Below are positions 46,193-59,278 of a DNA stretch of 64,000 nucleotides, piece by piece (the first letter of the stretch is position 1; every line of letters begins with the position of its first letter). Origin of the DNA: Cryptomeria japonica (Eukaryota > Streptophyta > Pinopsida > Cupressales > Cupressaceae); NCBI RefSeq assembly GCF_030272615.1, contig NC_081414.1:233416733-233480732 (forward strand). Direction: 5' to 3'. The position numbers and the translations under genes are program-made. The notes under the pieces are model-generated. The model had not been told where the DNA came from. It was given only the letters and a program-made list of their open reading frames with translations, and did no database searches.

Positions 46193-49100
46193 TTAAAAAT
46201 TAACTGGTTCTGGGTATTCCTCTATTTTTGGTTTCTAAGCTTGGAAAGCATGTGGGAATCCATTAGAAGAATTTAAAGCTTGTTGAAAGGATTTTGGGGC
46301 TGTAATTAGGCTTTATTAGTTAACTTTTTTTTTCATATTTGAAAGAATGGAAGCCATGGATATGGTCAATGTGATCTATATTGGGCATTGGAAGCTCATG
46401 ATTGTGGATCTACATGGATTTGGTTATGGTTTGGCAAGCTTATGCTCTTATTTGATAATATATGTGTATCCTCAGATTATTTTATGGTTTTTTTCCTTTA
46501 CCTTGTGGTCATATACAATGAGGAGGTGTTCATGTTGGATGTGTATTGACATCTTGGTTACATGGAGGAACATCAACTTTAAGGACTATATATTGGAGTG
46601 CTTATGTTGGGTGCATGGTTTTAGCCCATGGCTACATGAAAGCACTGGAAGATAAGCCACTAAACTATTTTTAAGATTAGGAGCTAATAATATATCATAT
46701 TTTTTAATCTCTTCGACAACTTTCCTTTCTTGTTGGGTTGTAGTGATCTCTTGTTTTCGACTATCGGGTTTTGTAGATTTGTAATATTTTCATTGTTTAG
46801 ATGACATGCATAATATAAATGTCTAATGTTTAAATAGATTTCGGATTTATAGATATGGTTTTTCAATTTTTACATGTTAACTAAAATCAATGGTATGTAG
46901 ATATGTGGTAAGATTGGATTCAAGGTGTTTTGGATGGAGACAGTTATAGGCTTGTGTGGCTGCTTGGAAGGCTCTTATTAATATATGGTTACTCTTTCGT
47001 GGGTTTGTTTGAAAAATTAGGTCTAGCATTGATTCTAGTGTTTAAGTCTTGGAAATCCACATGTTACACTTGATTATCTCTATTATGCATGATATCGATG
47101 TGAGGTTAAATTTTTAATTATTTGAGATTGGAGCTCACTAACTATGTATTCTATGTTGGGATGTTGCATATGTGCTGATCTTGTAAATTATCTAATGAGG
47201 ATTTAGTTTGGTATACCTTGTCATAGGTCACCATTATTACATTGGTATTTTGACTGTAGTAAGAAAATGATCTTTTTGAAGTACTCGATATAGTTGTTCA
47301 TCTGAATCTTAGCTGTAGATTATGGTGTATGAGAGGCTTTATTCACTTTTAGTGGAATTTTGGTAATGATGTTATTCATGATGCCATGTATAACTTAGTA
47401 TCACTTTTAGTGAGATCTTTATGCAATTAAATGATGTGTTATATATTCTTTATTTCAATATTTTAGTTCTACATTGTTGTGGTTGCAGTGTATTACGAGC
47501 CATGGACCCTCTCTGATTTATCTTTCCTTTTTGTGCATCGATAGACTATATTGATATAGCTTAGACTATTTTGTGATGCTTTGATTAGATGTTTATGGAT
47601 TTAATTATGATCTGGATGCTTCATTATGGATGATAGACATATTATATTTGCACTTGACATTATGATTTCATGTGGATGATGACATTCATAGATTATTATG
47701 ATGATAGACTCTTGTATGTACTCATTTTATATGTGGTTTATATTTGGAAATGGTGATTTGATAGTATTTTATTATATACTAACCCTATTTCATGATTATA
47801 TTAGATGCAATGATGATTATGATAGTGCTTGCTTGATTGTGAGTGTCTTTTATTGTATTCGTGATAGAGATGATGTCATATCAGTCATTGTGAGCATGAT
47901 ATGATATTGCAATTCTCTTCACTTGTCTGCCTATTTTTTAATATATGTTATGGTGTATGTTGTTGCACTTGTGCTGCTGATGACAGGTTTATAGGTACCA
48001 GACATCGACTCCACTTGGATTCATAGGTCTAAGTGTGTCTTATCCCAATGGCAAGTTGATCGAAGATGACATGAAAACCCATTCTACACTCTAGGCTTAG
48101 GTTGCCATCCTTGATAGTCAGTTGTCTTGACATGAGTCGTCGTGCTAGTATGTTGAGTTGTGGTCATCCCGTGGCATTGTGAGAATTTGATTATTTATTT
48201 AATTAATGTTTGATTAATAATTTATTAATGATAAATTAATTTATTATATAGTTTGGTTAATTAATATTGTTGAGTAATTTATTATTATTATTTGGTTTAT
48301 GTCTTATGGATTTAATAGTTTGTAATTATTTATTCTTATTTGATTTATTGTTTAATTAATTATTCATTAATTATTTATTGTTTAATATTTATGGCTTTTA
48401 TTTAGTCTTGATTTTATATTATTCACATGGTTGAGTGTGAAGAACCTAGGAGAGCTATGGAGTCTAGTGATGAGAGAGGTATTGCAACATAGTTGGTTGC
48501 AAGATTTACAAAGTAGTGCATGTTTCCTTGGCACTATATAATAGAGGATTTAGCCACATCTTCTATGTGTAGTACTATATATAGAATTCATATGTTTTGA
48601 TCTTTTTATTTTCTCTTTTTAATTTGCATATTGGACATTATTCATGTAGTGGGAGTTTCTAGATATGTCTAGTTATAATCTATGATATCTTGGTTTGCTG
48701 ATTACTGATGTGACGATGATTTTGCATATTTAATTGGATTTTGGTCTACGAGCTATGTAACACCACACTAAGGAAACCCAAAGGACAAAAAAACTAACTA
48801 AATAATCATAAGAATAATTTTTTTTAAAACATATCGCCTTACATTAATAACATAATGAAAGTAAATATAACATATGCACATGCGGAAGATATCCCAACAC
48901 ACAACCAAATTCCTCATGTGGGTTCCCTAACATCTCTACCTAAGCAATGCTCTAAACAATGATTAAGATTATTAAATCATATTACATTAATGATAAAATT
49001 ATACAAAGTAGGAACACATTCACATCTAATATTGGGTTCATTTGAAAAGACTAAAAGAAGTGTTCCTATAACCTCTAGAACATCATAAACGCACATCTAA

Positions 49101-50568
49101 TCAAGTTAACATATTATATTTAATACATCCTAGATAATAACATAGTTTATAATACATCATTCTCACCAAGGAGAATACATTATACAATATACATTATCAA
49201 TGTTACACTACAAGGATATCAAATTTACATAACACCAATTGATGCAACACTAAAAACATCCACAATAAGAAACTGAAGGAAGAATCAAGAATCATCAAAG
49301 CCCACAAATAAGTCCTCTAGTCCCTAAAAGAGGTAGGCAACAACCACCCAATCATGTGGAACCCAAAGGCCCACCCCCCATGCTAGGAGATAGACACAAG
49401 GCCCCACACAACATAAGTAAAATAGGCCAACAATACCAACATCCAAGGAGACACAAAGGATCACTTACACGTACAAACATATCACAAGAGTTACCACAAA
49501 GGATCTCCACAAGAACTACTAGAGGCTTTATAGTACTAGGGTTCTAAGGTATAGTTAGAGAGGAGTGTCATTACATAGACTCAGATGAGTTACCTTGGCA
49601 GTATGACCCCTCTATGAACTCCTTACCTCGGCCTCCATTGAGGACTCATGAAGAACCAAACAAATTCTTTCATGAATACAAGGAAGTTCTATCATGCCAT
49701 CCAGGCCTTTCCAATCTCATCTTTAGTCTATACAAGCACTCTAGGCCATGAGTGGGCACCATGATTATCATTTCTAATGTGAGAATCTACCCTTCCCCTT
49801 GAATTAATTTTATTTTGTGTTATCACTTGATAACCAAACTATCAATGAGTTACCTTGGCAACCAATTTGGGCCCCGACCCCCATTGAGAACCACTCCCCT
49901 TAACTTGCACTTAGACACCCTAACAAAGTAACACATAAAAAGGGAAGAATAACCATCCACAAATACAAAATGCCAACTAGAACATCCATGTATCCAAAGC
50001 CTGAAATTGAAACAAAATAATATTGAAAACCATCTTATCCTTCCAATCGTATACATCCATGAAAGTCCTTCCATAAGAACAACAACTGATCATCCAATCA
50101 ATCAATCATAAATAATAACCAACAAAAATCAGACCCAAAAGACCCCAAAATTGAGACAACCGAGAACAATCCCATGAAAAGCCTCTAGTAACTAACTAGG
50201 AGCCAATCGGACTAACAACAAGTACAATCACAAACTAAAATGTCTCTAATAGAATATTAAGGATTAATTTATGATCCTATTGTTAGTTTTGTGATTAGAA
50301 TTTAGTTAAGCAGAGATAAAGCAATAATGAACAATAAGACACAGTCAATACCCTAGTAAAACCCTCCTTCTTGAGGGAGAAAAACACAACAATAATTATC
50401 TCTTTTATATATTGAACAAGGAAAAAAATATGCTATACAACTTGGCCAATCACAAGGCTCAATTTATTGAATGAGTGAAGGCACCTCTCCCAGGTGCGAA
50501 TACACAAAAGATATAATATCTCCTTGAAGTGAATTGATCTGAAGCAAAAATGATAATGTGTTGAAGAT
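46193..50568. other. Element X internal sequence, left part, no recognised gene
   Basis: An ATG at 46347 opens 102 codons of hydrophobic, Trp/Tyr/Cys-rich text with no recognised domain, close to where gag would start. 48180-48420 is extremely AT-rich (TTAATTAAT-type). At 48756 TGTAACACC, followed by a GCGGAAG motif near 48881, resembles the start of plant gypsy LTRs, but no end, duplication or second copy was found. No other coding signal was seen. Confidence 0.45.
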
Positions 50569-51032
50569 TGTTGGTTTAAATAATTATTCATCATGGATAT
50601 TATTACAACTTACTTAAGTTTAATTAGGAAATGCATTTCATAGTAGTCTAGGTATGAGACACTTGGGTGTTTGTGCCACATTGGGATAATGTGTAGGAGA
50701 ATTTCCACCTTTTGTGGTCTTATCTTGTTGTTACATTCTACATTCGGTGGGTGATCCACCTCATATGGAATATTATATTGTTTCGCCTACCTACCACACC
50801 TATTTCCTACCTACCCTTGTTTCTTATCGAGCCACATGTCATGTTTGTATGCTCACATATCCATATAGCCTTTCCTATATAAGAAGGCTCATATTCATTG
50901 TATGTAACAACAACTTATAATGATCCAGTTGATCAGTATTTTGCATCATTGATAGGAATAAAATTTATTTTTGTCACATTTGTTCTCTTATTTTTTCTTT
51001 CTATTGCCTCTAGATCTTGGAAAATTCTCACA
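50569..51032 (+). repeat. 5' LTR of NA2
   Basis: TGTTGG start, TCACA end; high identity to 54236-54703. Confidence 0.94.
50876..50883 (+). promoter_or_regulatory. TATA box in NA2 5' LTR
   Basis: TATATAAG within CCTATATAAGAAGG, about 310 bp into the LTR and conserved in the other LTR. It is the likely promoter of the element's transcript. Confidence 0.7.
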
Positions 51033-51045
51033 TGGTATTAGAGCC
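51033..51045 (+). promoter_or_regulatory. Primer binding site of NA2
   Basis: TGGTATTAGAGCC begins directly at the LTR end, a Met tRNA-type site with one variant base. Confidence 0.85.
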
Positions 51046-51864
51046 ATTAGAGTGTCATTGGTTTGCCAATTGAGAGAAATTTGATGCTATTTGGGGTTGT
51101 GTATTTTAGAGCTTTCTATTGAAGGTTATTATTGAAGCTTGATGGGTCAAATATAAGGTCACCATTGGATTGAGGAGGTCCAAGAAAGTCAATTTTGCCT
51201 TTTGTTTCATCCAAATCGGACTTCAGAGGCCAAATCTAGAGGCATTTGAAGTTTGAAGCTGTGACGAAAATTTTCCAGAAATTATAATTTTGTAGACAAT
51301 TTTCAAATAGTGACATCTCACTCATCCGGACTCCTTTTTTCAAGAATTTTTTTTTCTTTTGGGGTAGAATTTCATGATCTATGCAGTGGTACAAATGTTT
51401 TTGGATTTTTGGATACATGTTCATCTAAAATCTTAAAATCTTGATTTTTACAACTTTGGAGGCTTCGTTCGGGCTCATATGGACTCCTTTTCACGTGCCA
51501 TTTTTTTTGAAAGTGCATAATTTTTTGTCTACTTTCATAATATGCCATTAGTTTGTAGTGATTTTGAGTTGATATTGTACTTTCAGTATTTGGTCATTTT
51601 TGGCCTATTTGGTACTTGTATTTTGCTTGGATCTCAGTTTAGATCACTAACAGTATTTGTTGAAGTCTCTTATATCTCATTTTGAGAAGTTGTAAAGTTG
51701 ACATCAGAAGTCCACCTTGCTTTGTTTTGTAAGTGGCCCACTGTACACACACTAAGTATAAAGTGCCAAATCATGATTTTGGGGGGTGTTTCTTGATTGA
51801 GTAATTTGGGGGGGGTGTCTTGTGTGATTGTGCCTCTCTATCTTGTGTTTTTAATTTTGGTGCT
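51046..51864 (+). other. NA2 leader, about 820 bp without an ORF
   Basis: This is a long T-rich untranslated leader between the primer site and gag. It holds two short G-runs near 51781 and 51810. Nothing else was recognised. Confidence 0.5.
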
Positions 51865-53270
51865 ATGGGTTCTCCTAAATTTACACTTTTAACTCCTCAT
51901 AATTATGCTTCATGGAAGATTAAGGCTTGGAGTAAACTAATGGAAAAATGACTCATTCATTATGTAAATGGAACAATTGCAACACCACCTAATCCTAAGG
52001 CTGATCCTAATGCACAAATTGAATGTCTCACTAGGAATGCTATGGCACTTGGAACTCTTAGAAAGTATGTATCAGATGACCTCATTTTTCACATTGAGAA
52101 GTGTACAACAATTAAATAGGCTTGGGATATTTTTGAGAAATTGTATGGTCAAGTTGATGAGATTAAGGGCTACAAGCTTGATAGTGAACTCACAACTTTG
52201 GGTCCCAAGGATTTTGATAGAATCCAAGATTATGTCACAAAAGCAATTGAGCTAAGAGAAAAGCTAAAGGATTATAGAATTGACAAAAAATATGCTCAAT
52301 TGGTTTATAACTTGTTGGAAAAGCCTCCTTTAGAGTATGCAGCCTTTGTATCTAGCTTTCACACCCATAGGTTAGATCAAGGTTCCTCTTACACTTCTCC
52401 CTCATTTGATTCATTCACAGAGATGTTGATACTTGAGCAATCTAAGTTGACCAAGATGGGGATTCTCAAATCTTCAAAGTCACAAGCTTTGGTGGCTAAC
52501 AAAGGGAATCAAAGCAATCGAGAAAAAGACAAGAATCAAAAGAATCCTCAGTCAAAACCACAACAAGATGGAGCACAATCATCCTCTCCACAACAAGATG
52601 ATTCTACATCCTCACCCAAGAGGAAATATAATAAGGACAATCTTTTTTGTGCATATTACAAGAAGTCAGGACATGACGAACATCATTGTTCCAAGAAGGA
52701 TATTGATGAGTTGAAGAATCTTCTTGAGAAGAACAAAATCAACCTACCTTCTAGAATGTCTATAATGGCTTCTTCCAAGGATAAAGGAAAGGATCACTCT
52801 TTTGGGACAAATAAAGGAAAGGGACAAGCTCTTTGTGCTACTACAAGTCATGATTCAGGGAGATGGCTTCTAGATTCAGGGGTTTCTCATCATATGGCAT
52901 CTTCGCACTCTATGTTTTCTATATTTGAGCCTTGCCACATCCGCGGATTTTGATGAGAAATAATACATACATGGATGTGATTGGGAAAGGATATATTGCC
53001 ATTGGGGATAACTCCTTCAATGATGTGTTGTGTGTACCCCACTTGACAAACAATCTTCTTTCCATCTATCAAATCACACATGGGGCAACTAAGAAAACTA
53101 TGGAGTTCACACCAGTTATCATTAGAGACTTGGAGACTAGAGCTATCATTGCGAATAGGGTGGTTGATCATGCATCTTGGTTGTACTTTTTTTCACATTT
53201 TGGTCCTATTGATGAGGTTGATTCTTCCTATGTTGATGATTCATATTTTGAGGAGAACTTTGGTACTTGA
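51865..53270 (+). pseudogene. NA2 gag and protease
   Basis: ATG 51865 gives MGSPKFTLLTPHNYASWKIK, a UBN2-type copia gag, then the DPNAQIECLTRNAMALGTL and WDIFEKLYGQ helices, a basic QNPQSKPQQDG-type linker, and a degenerate zinc knuckle FCAYYKKSGHDEHHC near 52648 (second Cys replaced by Tyr). The protease site WLLDSGVSHHMASS is near 52864, with Val for Ala after DSG. A register change near 52950 is followed by VLCVPHLTNNLLSIYQIT, the end of the protease/pre-integrase linker. It stops at TGA 53268-53270. Stops at 51949 and 52117 disable gag. Confidence 0.9.
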
Positions 53271-54070
53271 ACTTAGGGATTCTCACATGTGACCCCATTC
53301 TTGAGCCTTCTATTTCATCTCCTCCTCTTGATATCACACCGCCTATTGCACCTGATGATGCAACTAGTGCGGTAATTTTGCCTTCTTGTGATTCAGTGCA
53401 ATAGGATATTTCATGTCTTCCAGCTTCAATTTCATGGGATGCCTACTTGACAAACATTGTAGGTTTGTTTGTGGAGTCCTACATTGCAGATTTGGGAGAC
53501 ATCATTGATGACATTCATCTTCTCTTTGATGAAGATGATCCTTCTTCGATTGTTGTGAGGGAACTCTCTGACCCTCTTGTGCATTCTCTACATGATCATT
53601 CTTTAGAGGTTGACATGATTGTGGATACTTTTGTACAATAGTTTGAGGAGGTCTCTTTAATCTTTGAGGAGACATGTGAGTCTTTGGATATTGTTCTACA
53701 TTCTTCTCCACTAGATCTTGGAGTGCCCTTTTCAGTAGTGTGGAGCAGTTCACCACCTTTGGAGGGGGTATCTTTCAGCATTGACATGGGGACACTTGAG
53801 CAGTTTTCAGAGATTCCTTTCATCATGAGTTTTTTTCCTTCATCTTCCCTTCATGATTGGGGAGACTTCATGGATACACCTTTGGTTTTGTTTCTTCCTA
53901 AGGGGAGGAATGTTGTTCGATGTTCATGGAGTAGTTTCTTCATACATCATCGAGCTTCTATCATTGGTGCAGATTCTACATTGAGGGGGGGCTACCTAGC
54001 TTCTCTTCTTCTCTCATATGGGGGGGACTTTTCCCTCACATGGGGTTTTGTTCCTCACATTCTTCTATGA
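53252..54070 (+). pseudogene. NA2 ORF of unknown function in the place of integrase-RT
   Basis: One frame is open from 53252 to TGA 54068-54070, about 270 codons with only two TAGs (53402, 53639). It is acidic and rich in Ser, Pro, Asp and Leu: ILEPSISSPPLDITPPIAPD, VESYIADLGDIIDDIHLLFD, VRELSDPLVHSLHDHSLEV, then PFSVVWSSSPPLEGVSFSID and GRNVVRCSWSSFF. I see no motif of integrase, RT or RNase H and recognise no domain. It overlaps the end of the gag-protease frame by 19 bp. It may be translated by frameshift or be a captured sequence. Confidence 0.55.
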
Positions 54071-54225
54071 GAGTTCTCTTATATAGTTTTCATCTCTCTT
54101 TTCGGGGAGGGTTTTTTCCCATTGGGTTTTTCTCTCTTTTCCCCACTTTGTGAGAGATTTCATTGCATTGGTTTGCATTTGTACATGAGTACCTAACATG
54201 GTCTAGTAGCCGGGAAGTTGCACTT

Positions 54226-54235
54226 AAGGGGGGGG
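54226..54235 (+). promoter_or_regulatory. Polypurine tract of NA2
   Basis: AAGGGGGGGG directly precedes the 3' LTR. Confidence 0.85.
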
Positions 54236-54703
54236 TGTTGGTGTAAATAATTATTCATCATGGATATTATTACACCTTACTTAAGTTTACTTAGGAAATT
54301 CATATCATAGTAGTTTGGGTATGAGACACTTGGGTGTTTGTGCCACATTGGGATAGTGTGTGTAGGAGAATTTCCACCTTTTGTGGTCTTATCTTGTTGT
54401 TACATTCCACATTCAGTGGATGATCCACCTCATGTGGAATATTATATTGTTTCTCCTACCTACCACACCTATTTCCTACCTACCCTTGTTTCTTATTGAG
54501 CCACATGTCATGTTTGTGTGCTCACATATCCATATAGCCTTTCCTATATAAGCAGGCTCATATTCATTGTATGCAACAACAACTTATAATGATCTAGTTG
54601 ATCAGTATTTTGCATCATTGATAGCAATATAGTTTATTCTTGTCACATTTTTTCTCTCTTATTTGTGCTTTCCATTGCCTCCAGATCTTGACAAATTCTC
54701 ACA
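54236..54703 (+). repeat. 3' LTR of NA2
   Basis: Its 468 bp match 50569-51032; TATATAAG is conserved at 54545-54552. Confidence 0.94.
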
Positions 54704-54708
54704 AAGAT

Positions 54709-56845
54709 ACCAAACTCCTCCCTCAAGCGCTAGTTCTTCTTCCACTTATCTGATGCCAAATGAGGAAGGATCACATGATTATAAATATAAACCGAGGCTC
54801 ATTTTCAAGAGAAGACGATATCAAGAGAGACATATTTTCAAGCACGAAATGGAAAGACTTTTCATTAAGTCGACGAACATGAAATAGTTAATTCTTAAAT
54901 AAATGGAGGCGACTCACACTTGTGTCGGCCTCATACAAAATATTTAATTATTTGCATTCGACAGGGGAAAGAATCTCCCACTGCTAGAGTAATCATCAAC
55001 ACCTATTATTCCCTAAACAATATATTAACTATTTATTTCAGATTTGAAGATGGATTGACAAATTAACTTACCAAATATTTAGAAAACATCAAAACTAGAC
55101 AACTAGTCTTGCATAAAGAAACACCAAATCGAATGTAATCTTATAGAACACCATGGGAATGTAATTTCTAATATTCAACAAAAAAAATCAGGTTTGAAAT
55201 ATAATTTACCACAACAACCAATGATATATCTTTTATTTCCAAAATCTCTATCAAACCCACAAAACCGTGATAAAACTACACTACCCGATTCACCTTAAAC
55301 ACTACAAACTGATTTTGTTTGAATTAAAAATGGAAATAGCAACATATAAATATAATTACAACCATAAGACCAACAAAATAATTCTAAAACATATTAACAA
55401 GACCCAACACAACATGAAGAAAAACGAAAGCGTGACGAAGAAACCTTACCTCAAATTTGAAGAACAATGAAAGAAGAAGAAGGAAAATAACATTGAAATG
55501 AATCTTCCAACCAAAATCCACTCTAACAGTAGAAAAATCCACAATAATCCATGAAAAATCCTCTTACAATCAAAGACAATAAATTCCAAAAATTCTAATC
55601 AAATTGAATTCAAAGTTTCTACGCAATCGATCAATATTTCTCCTACCTAACTTCTCCAAAAACCCCCAAAATCTCTAGCAAGAATCACAATAATCTATCA
55701 AGGTATAAACAAAATTCAAAGTCCAGCAAATTCCTCAACCACACATCCCAAACAATCTTCTTACAATTTATAAAAAACATTCCACAATTCTTTCTCTGTA
55801 AAAACCTCTTCTCAAAGATGCCATCCAATTCAAAAGAAAAAACTCCAACAAGAACCCCTAAAAAATGAAAAGCCTTCATCCTCTAAAAACTCAAAAGAAA
55901 CCAATAGAATTCCCTCTCAAAAGCCATCAAATGAAAAGACAACCATCACAACAAAAAAACTCATTAAAATAGCTTATAATTAAAAAGGGTTGCATAAAAT
56001 GGATAACCAAATTCCCACCAAATAATAAGCAATAAAATATCATAATTAAAATATAAATACCATCTCCGTACCAAAGAGATAACATAAATAAAGCAACACA
56101 TGTATTTATTTAACCAATACTATATTATACTTACATAGTAATAATCCCACATTTAATAATAATACATGAGAATTATAACATATAGTTATATGATTATTTT
56201 AATAACAATATTAATAAACATAAGAACTCTCATTAAATTATACTACCTATAAAATTAAAATATCACACAAGAAAGCATAAAACATAACCAAGAAAAGACA
56301 TCATCCATCACACAGTTATGGCAAATGACACATGGACTCAAATATAGTCTTTAAGGCAATTCGAACAGGTAAACACAAGACCACAAATATCTGTCCTAGT
56401 ATGGCACAATGGTTAGGGCTAAGTCAATTTGGGCCTTTATGCTATCTCCAATACCACCATTGGATTGTTAGGCATAGTTAGACTTGTGAAGCTAGGTGGA
56501 GTTGATGCATTGTACTTGCATTAGACAAAACATAAAACACCTGCATACATACACATCCATGTATACATTTGACAAATAGGATTAGTAACCATGTAAAAAT
56601 TCCTCAAATATACTCATCTGAACATATGTTAGTATATCATAAACCATCATAGACATAAAACATCATCTAACATATAGCCATCAAGGGATTATAACATAAA
56701 ACCTTAACAACATCATAAGTCCTCATGAGCATAAAATATCATAACCATAATACTTTATCTCGTATCTAATCATCAAGTGACCATAAACAATATACCCTAC
56801 TATTTCATTGCTATACCCCCAACATATAAAAATCACTGAAAAACA
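54709..56845. other. Element X internal sequence, middle part, no gene seen
   Basis: It is A-rich and AT-rich. Short open stretches show no domain. At 56396-56425 a TGGCACAATGGTTAGG text resembles a tRNA-gene A box, but no B box follows at the right distance. Confidence 0.45.
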
Positions 56846-57125
56846 TATAATCTTAAACTTTCTAGATTAGATTGTGTAGCAGTTTTTTTGGCATCAATAT
56901 TTTGGATCACAATCCGTGATCCATCATCAGGATTGTAGAGAGCTAAGAACATGAAATGATAAGTTGCAGACCAAGCCAAGGTTAACAATGAGAAGAGAGG
57001 CATCGTAGGAGGTACGAAGTTCAAACTTAGATAAAATAGAGAAAAGATACAATAAAATAAATAAAAGAAGAAAATAAGGAAAATAAAGTTGAATAAAAGA
57101 GAGAAAGATAAAAGAAAATAAAATG

Positions 57126-58025
57126 TGATGCAAGAGCACCAGTGTAGTTCAAACCGATTAGAGTAGTTATCAGTGGAATTGCTTAAGATCGTTGCATTTC
57201 TTCATGTTTGAGAGTTTAGCATTGTGGATTTGGATTTATCACCTTGAGTTTGTTGTCTTTATCATGTTCGAGATTCATGGCATTTGGATTTAATTCCGGT
57301 GAGATATCTATTTTGATATTGGCTCGATTGATGTGTTCTTATCGGTTAGTCTTGCAGTGTGTTGAGTGAAGATGATTTCAGGTTGTGGTTGATTTCTTGC
57401 AGATCATTGAGCTATGTTACTTGAGCCTTGTCTGATGTCCCCAGAGAACCGCATGATGTTTTATGCATTTTGGAGATGTTCTTAGTGATTTGAGCCGACA
57501 TGTTACCGTTAGCATGTTTCATTGTGAACCGGTTGGTCTTTGGGCCATCTTGATCAAGTTATTATTATTTGTGGGTGGTATAAAGAGAAGTTTTGCAAAT
57601 CATTTGAGGAGACAGAGGACAAAAGATAGAGGATAGAAATGAGATCAAGCGAAGATGTAGAACCGGCGAGATTATAGTTTGATGGACTGAAATTGGAAGG
57701 ACTGAGGTCCGGATTAGTGTTGAACTGACAGATTATTTCCAGAGGCTGAATCGATGTGTAGATGATTTGCAGATCTTATCTTGATGTTGATATCATTGTT
57801 TGTAATCTTGGGCTACGGTCCATCATGTGGCATATGTAACTCATTTATCTGATATAAGAATTGTTCATACTATTACTGGCTATGTATCTTGGTTGTGTTA
57901 CTAGTTGCTCTTTCTGCTTTATCTGGTGTTGTGTTACTAGTTACTGGTACATCTTGCATGGTGTTTATGTTTAGGCTACAAGGAGAGGATGTCCTTCATT
58001 AGATCTCCCTACCTTGACTGCATCA
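57126..58025 (+). repeat. 5' LTR of the TRIM-like element
   Basis: Direct repeat of 58387-59278 with scattered differences, e.g. around TGATCAAGTTATTATTATTT. Confidence 0.92.
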
Positions 58026-58027
58026 AA

Positions 58028-58039
58028 TGGTATCAAAGC
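58028..58039 (+). promoter_or_regulatory. Primer binding site of the TRIM-like element
   Basis: TGGTATCAAAGC lies two bases after the LTR, the same variant as Copia-1. Confidence 0.88.
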
Positions 58040-58386
58040 TGGTTTGTGAACTTGTTATTGGAGAAAGACCCGATTATGAACTAGTTGGTTGGAAAGGAAG
58101 TTGAGACAACTTATAGACTTGTTTAGATTTCCGAACATGAGGTAGAGAAAGGTTTGCAGGTAGATCACCGATCATAGAGCTTGAGATTGAGGTAGTTAGT
58201 GGGTGGAGACTTGAACAGATTGTTGATTGAGGCAGGCTACAGGTTGGATCGGTAGATCGCTGAGGAGAGGCAACCATAACATTTAGTCAGATCGCTGAAC
58301 CCCTTGAGGAAGTTGCAAGTACCTTTTGACAAATCATCAAATCAGATCAAGTGATGGGACCCACTTTTCAATTAACCCCAAGAGTT

Positions 58387-59278
58387 TGATGCAGGAGCAT
58401 CGATGTAGTTCAAACCGGTTAGAGCAGTTATCAGCGGAATTGCTTGAGATCGTTGCATTTCTTCATGTTTGAGAGTTTAGCATTGTGGATTTGGATTTAT
58501 CACGTTGAGTTAGTTATCTTTATCGTGTTTGAGATTCATGGCATTTGGATTTAATTCCGGTGAGATATCAATTTTGGTATCGGCCCGATTGATGTGTTCT
58601 TATCGGTTAGTCTTGCAGTGTGTTGAGCAAAGATGATTTCGGGTTGCAGTTGATTTTCATGACTTGCGGATCATTGAGTTATGTTACTTGAGCCTTGTTC
58701 GATGTTCTTGGAGAACTGCGTGATTTTTTATGCATTTTGGAGATGTTCTTAGTGATTTGAGCCGACATGTTACCGTTAGCACGTTTCATTGTGAATCGGT
58801 TGGTCTTTGGGCCGACTTGATCAAGTTATTATTATTTACAGACAATATTAAGAAAAGTTTTGCAAATCATTTGAGGAGACAAAGGATAGAAGTGAGATCA
58901 AGCGAAGATGTAGAGCCGAAAAGATTTTGGTTTGATTGACTAAAACCGAAAGGGATGAGGTCCAGATTAACGTTGAACTGACAAACTATTTTCGGAGGTC
59001 GAATCAATGTGTAGATGATATGTGGATCTTATCTTTATGTTGATAGCATTGTTTGTAATCCTATGCTATGGTCCAACATGTGTCATATGTAACTCATTGA
59101 TCTGATATAAGAATTGTTCATACTATTACCGGTTAGGTATCTTGGTTGTGTTACCGGTTGCTCTTTCTGCTTTATTTGGTGTTGTGTTACCGGTTGCTAG
59201 TACATCTTGCATGGTGTTTATGTTTAAGCTTCAAGGCGAGGATGTCCTTCATTGGATCTCCCTACCTTGACTGCATCA
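58387..59278 (+). repeat. 3' LTR of the TRIM-like element
   Basis: Match to 57126-58025; preceded by a poor purine tract (CCCCAAGAGTT). Confidence 0.92.

Larger units (their letters stand above)
50569..54703 (+). mobile_element. NA2: short copia-derived element with gag, protease and an unknown ORF
   Basis: LTRs of 464 and 468 bp (50569-51032, 54236-54703), exact target duplication AAGAT (50564-50568, 54704-54708), a primer site and a polypurine tract define a 4135-bp element. Its internal 3.2 kb encodes a copia gag and protease, then a non-copia ORF. Integrase, RT and RNase H are absent, so it must depend on another element for mobility. Confidence 0.93.
57126..59278 (+). mobile_element. 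TRIM/SMART-like miniature LTR element
   Basis: LTRs of 900 bp (57126-58025) and 892 bp (58387-59278) start TGATGC and end GCATCA. The target duplication AAATG is exact (57121-57125, 59279-59283). Only 361 bp lies between the LTRs, with a TGGTATCAAAGC primer site and no ORF. The LTRs are longer than in typical TRIMs, but the near-absence of an internal region is the same. It needs enzymes from other elements. Confidence 0.9.

Noticed and set aside
46347-46655. 102-codon ORF after the element X primer site as gag
   Set aside because: Hydrophobic and Trp/Cys-rich with no gag or zinc-knuckle features; kept only as a note in the internal region.
48756-50500. Complete gypsy LTR starting at TGTAACACC
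   Set aside because: No matching end, target duplication or second copy could be found, so only the start-like motif is mentioned.
53502-53826. Minus-strand ORFs opposite the NA2 ORF
   Set aside because: Two short overlapping frames caused by the composition of the plus-strand ORF; no start context or domain.
56396-56470. tRNA gene or SINE head
   Set aside because: Only an A-box-like text; no GGTTCGANTCC-type B box at the right spacing and no acceptor stem.
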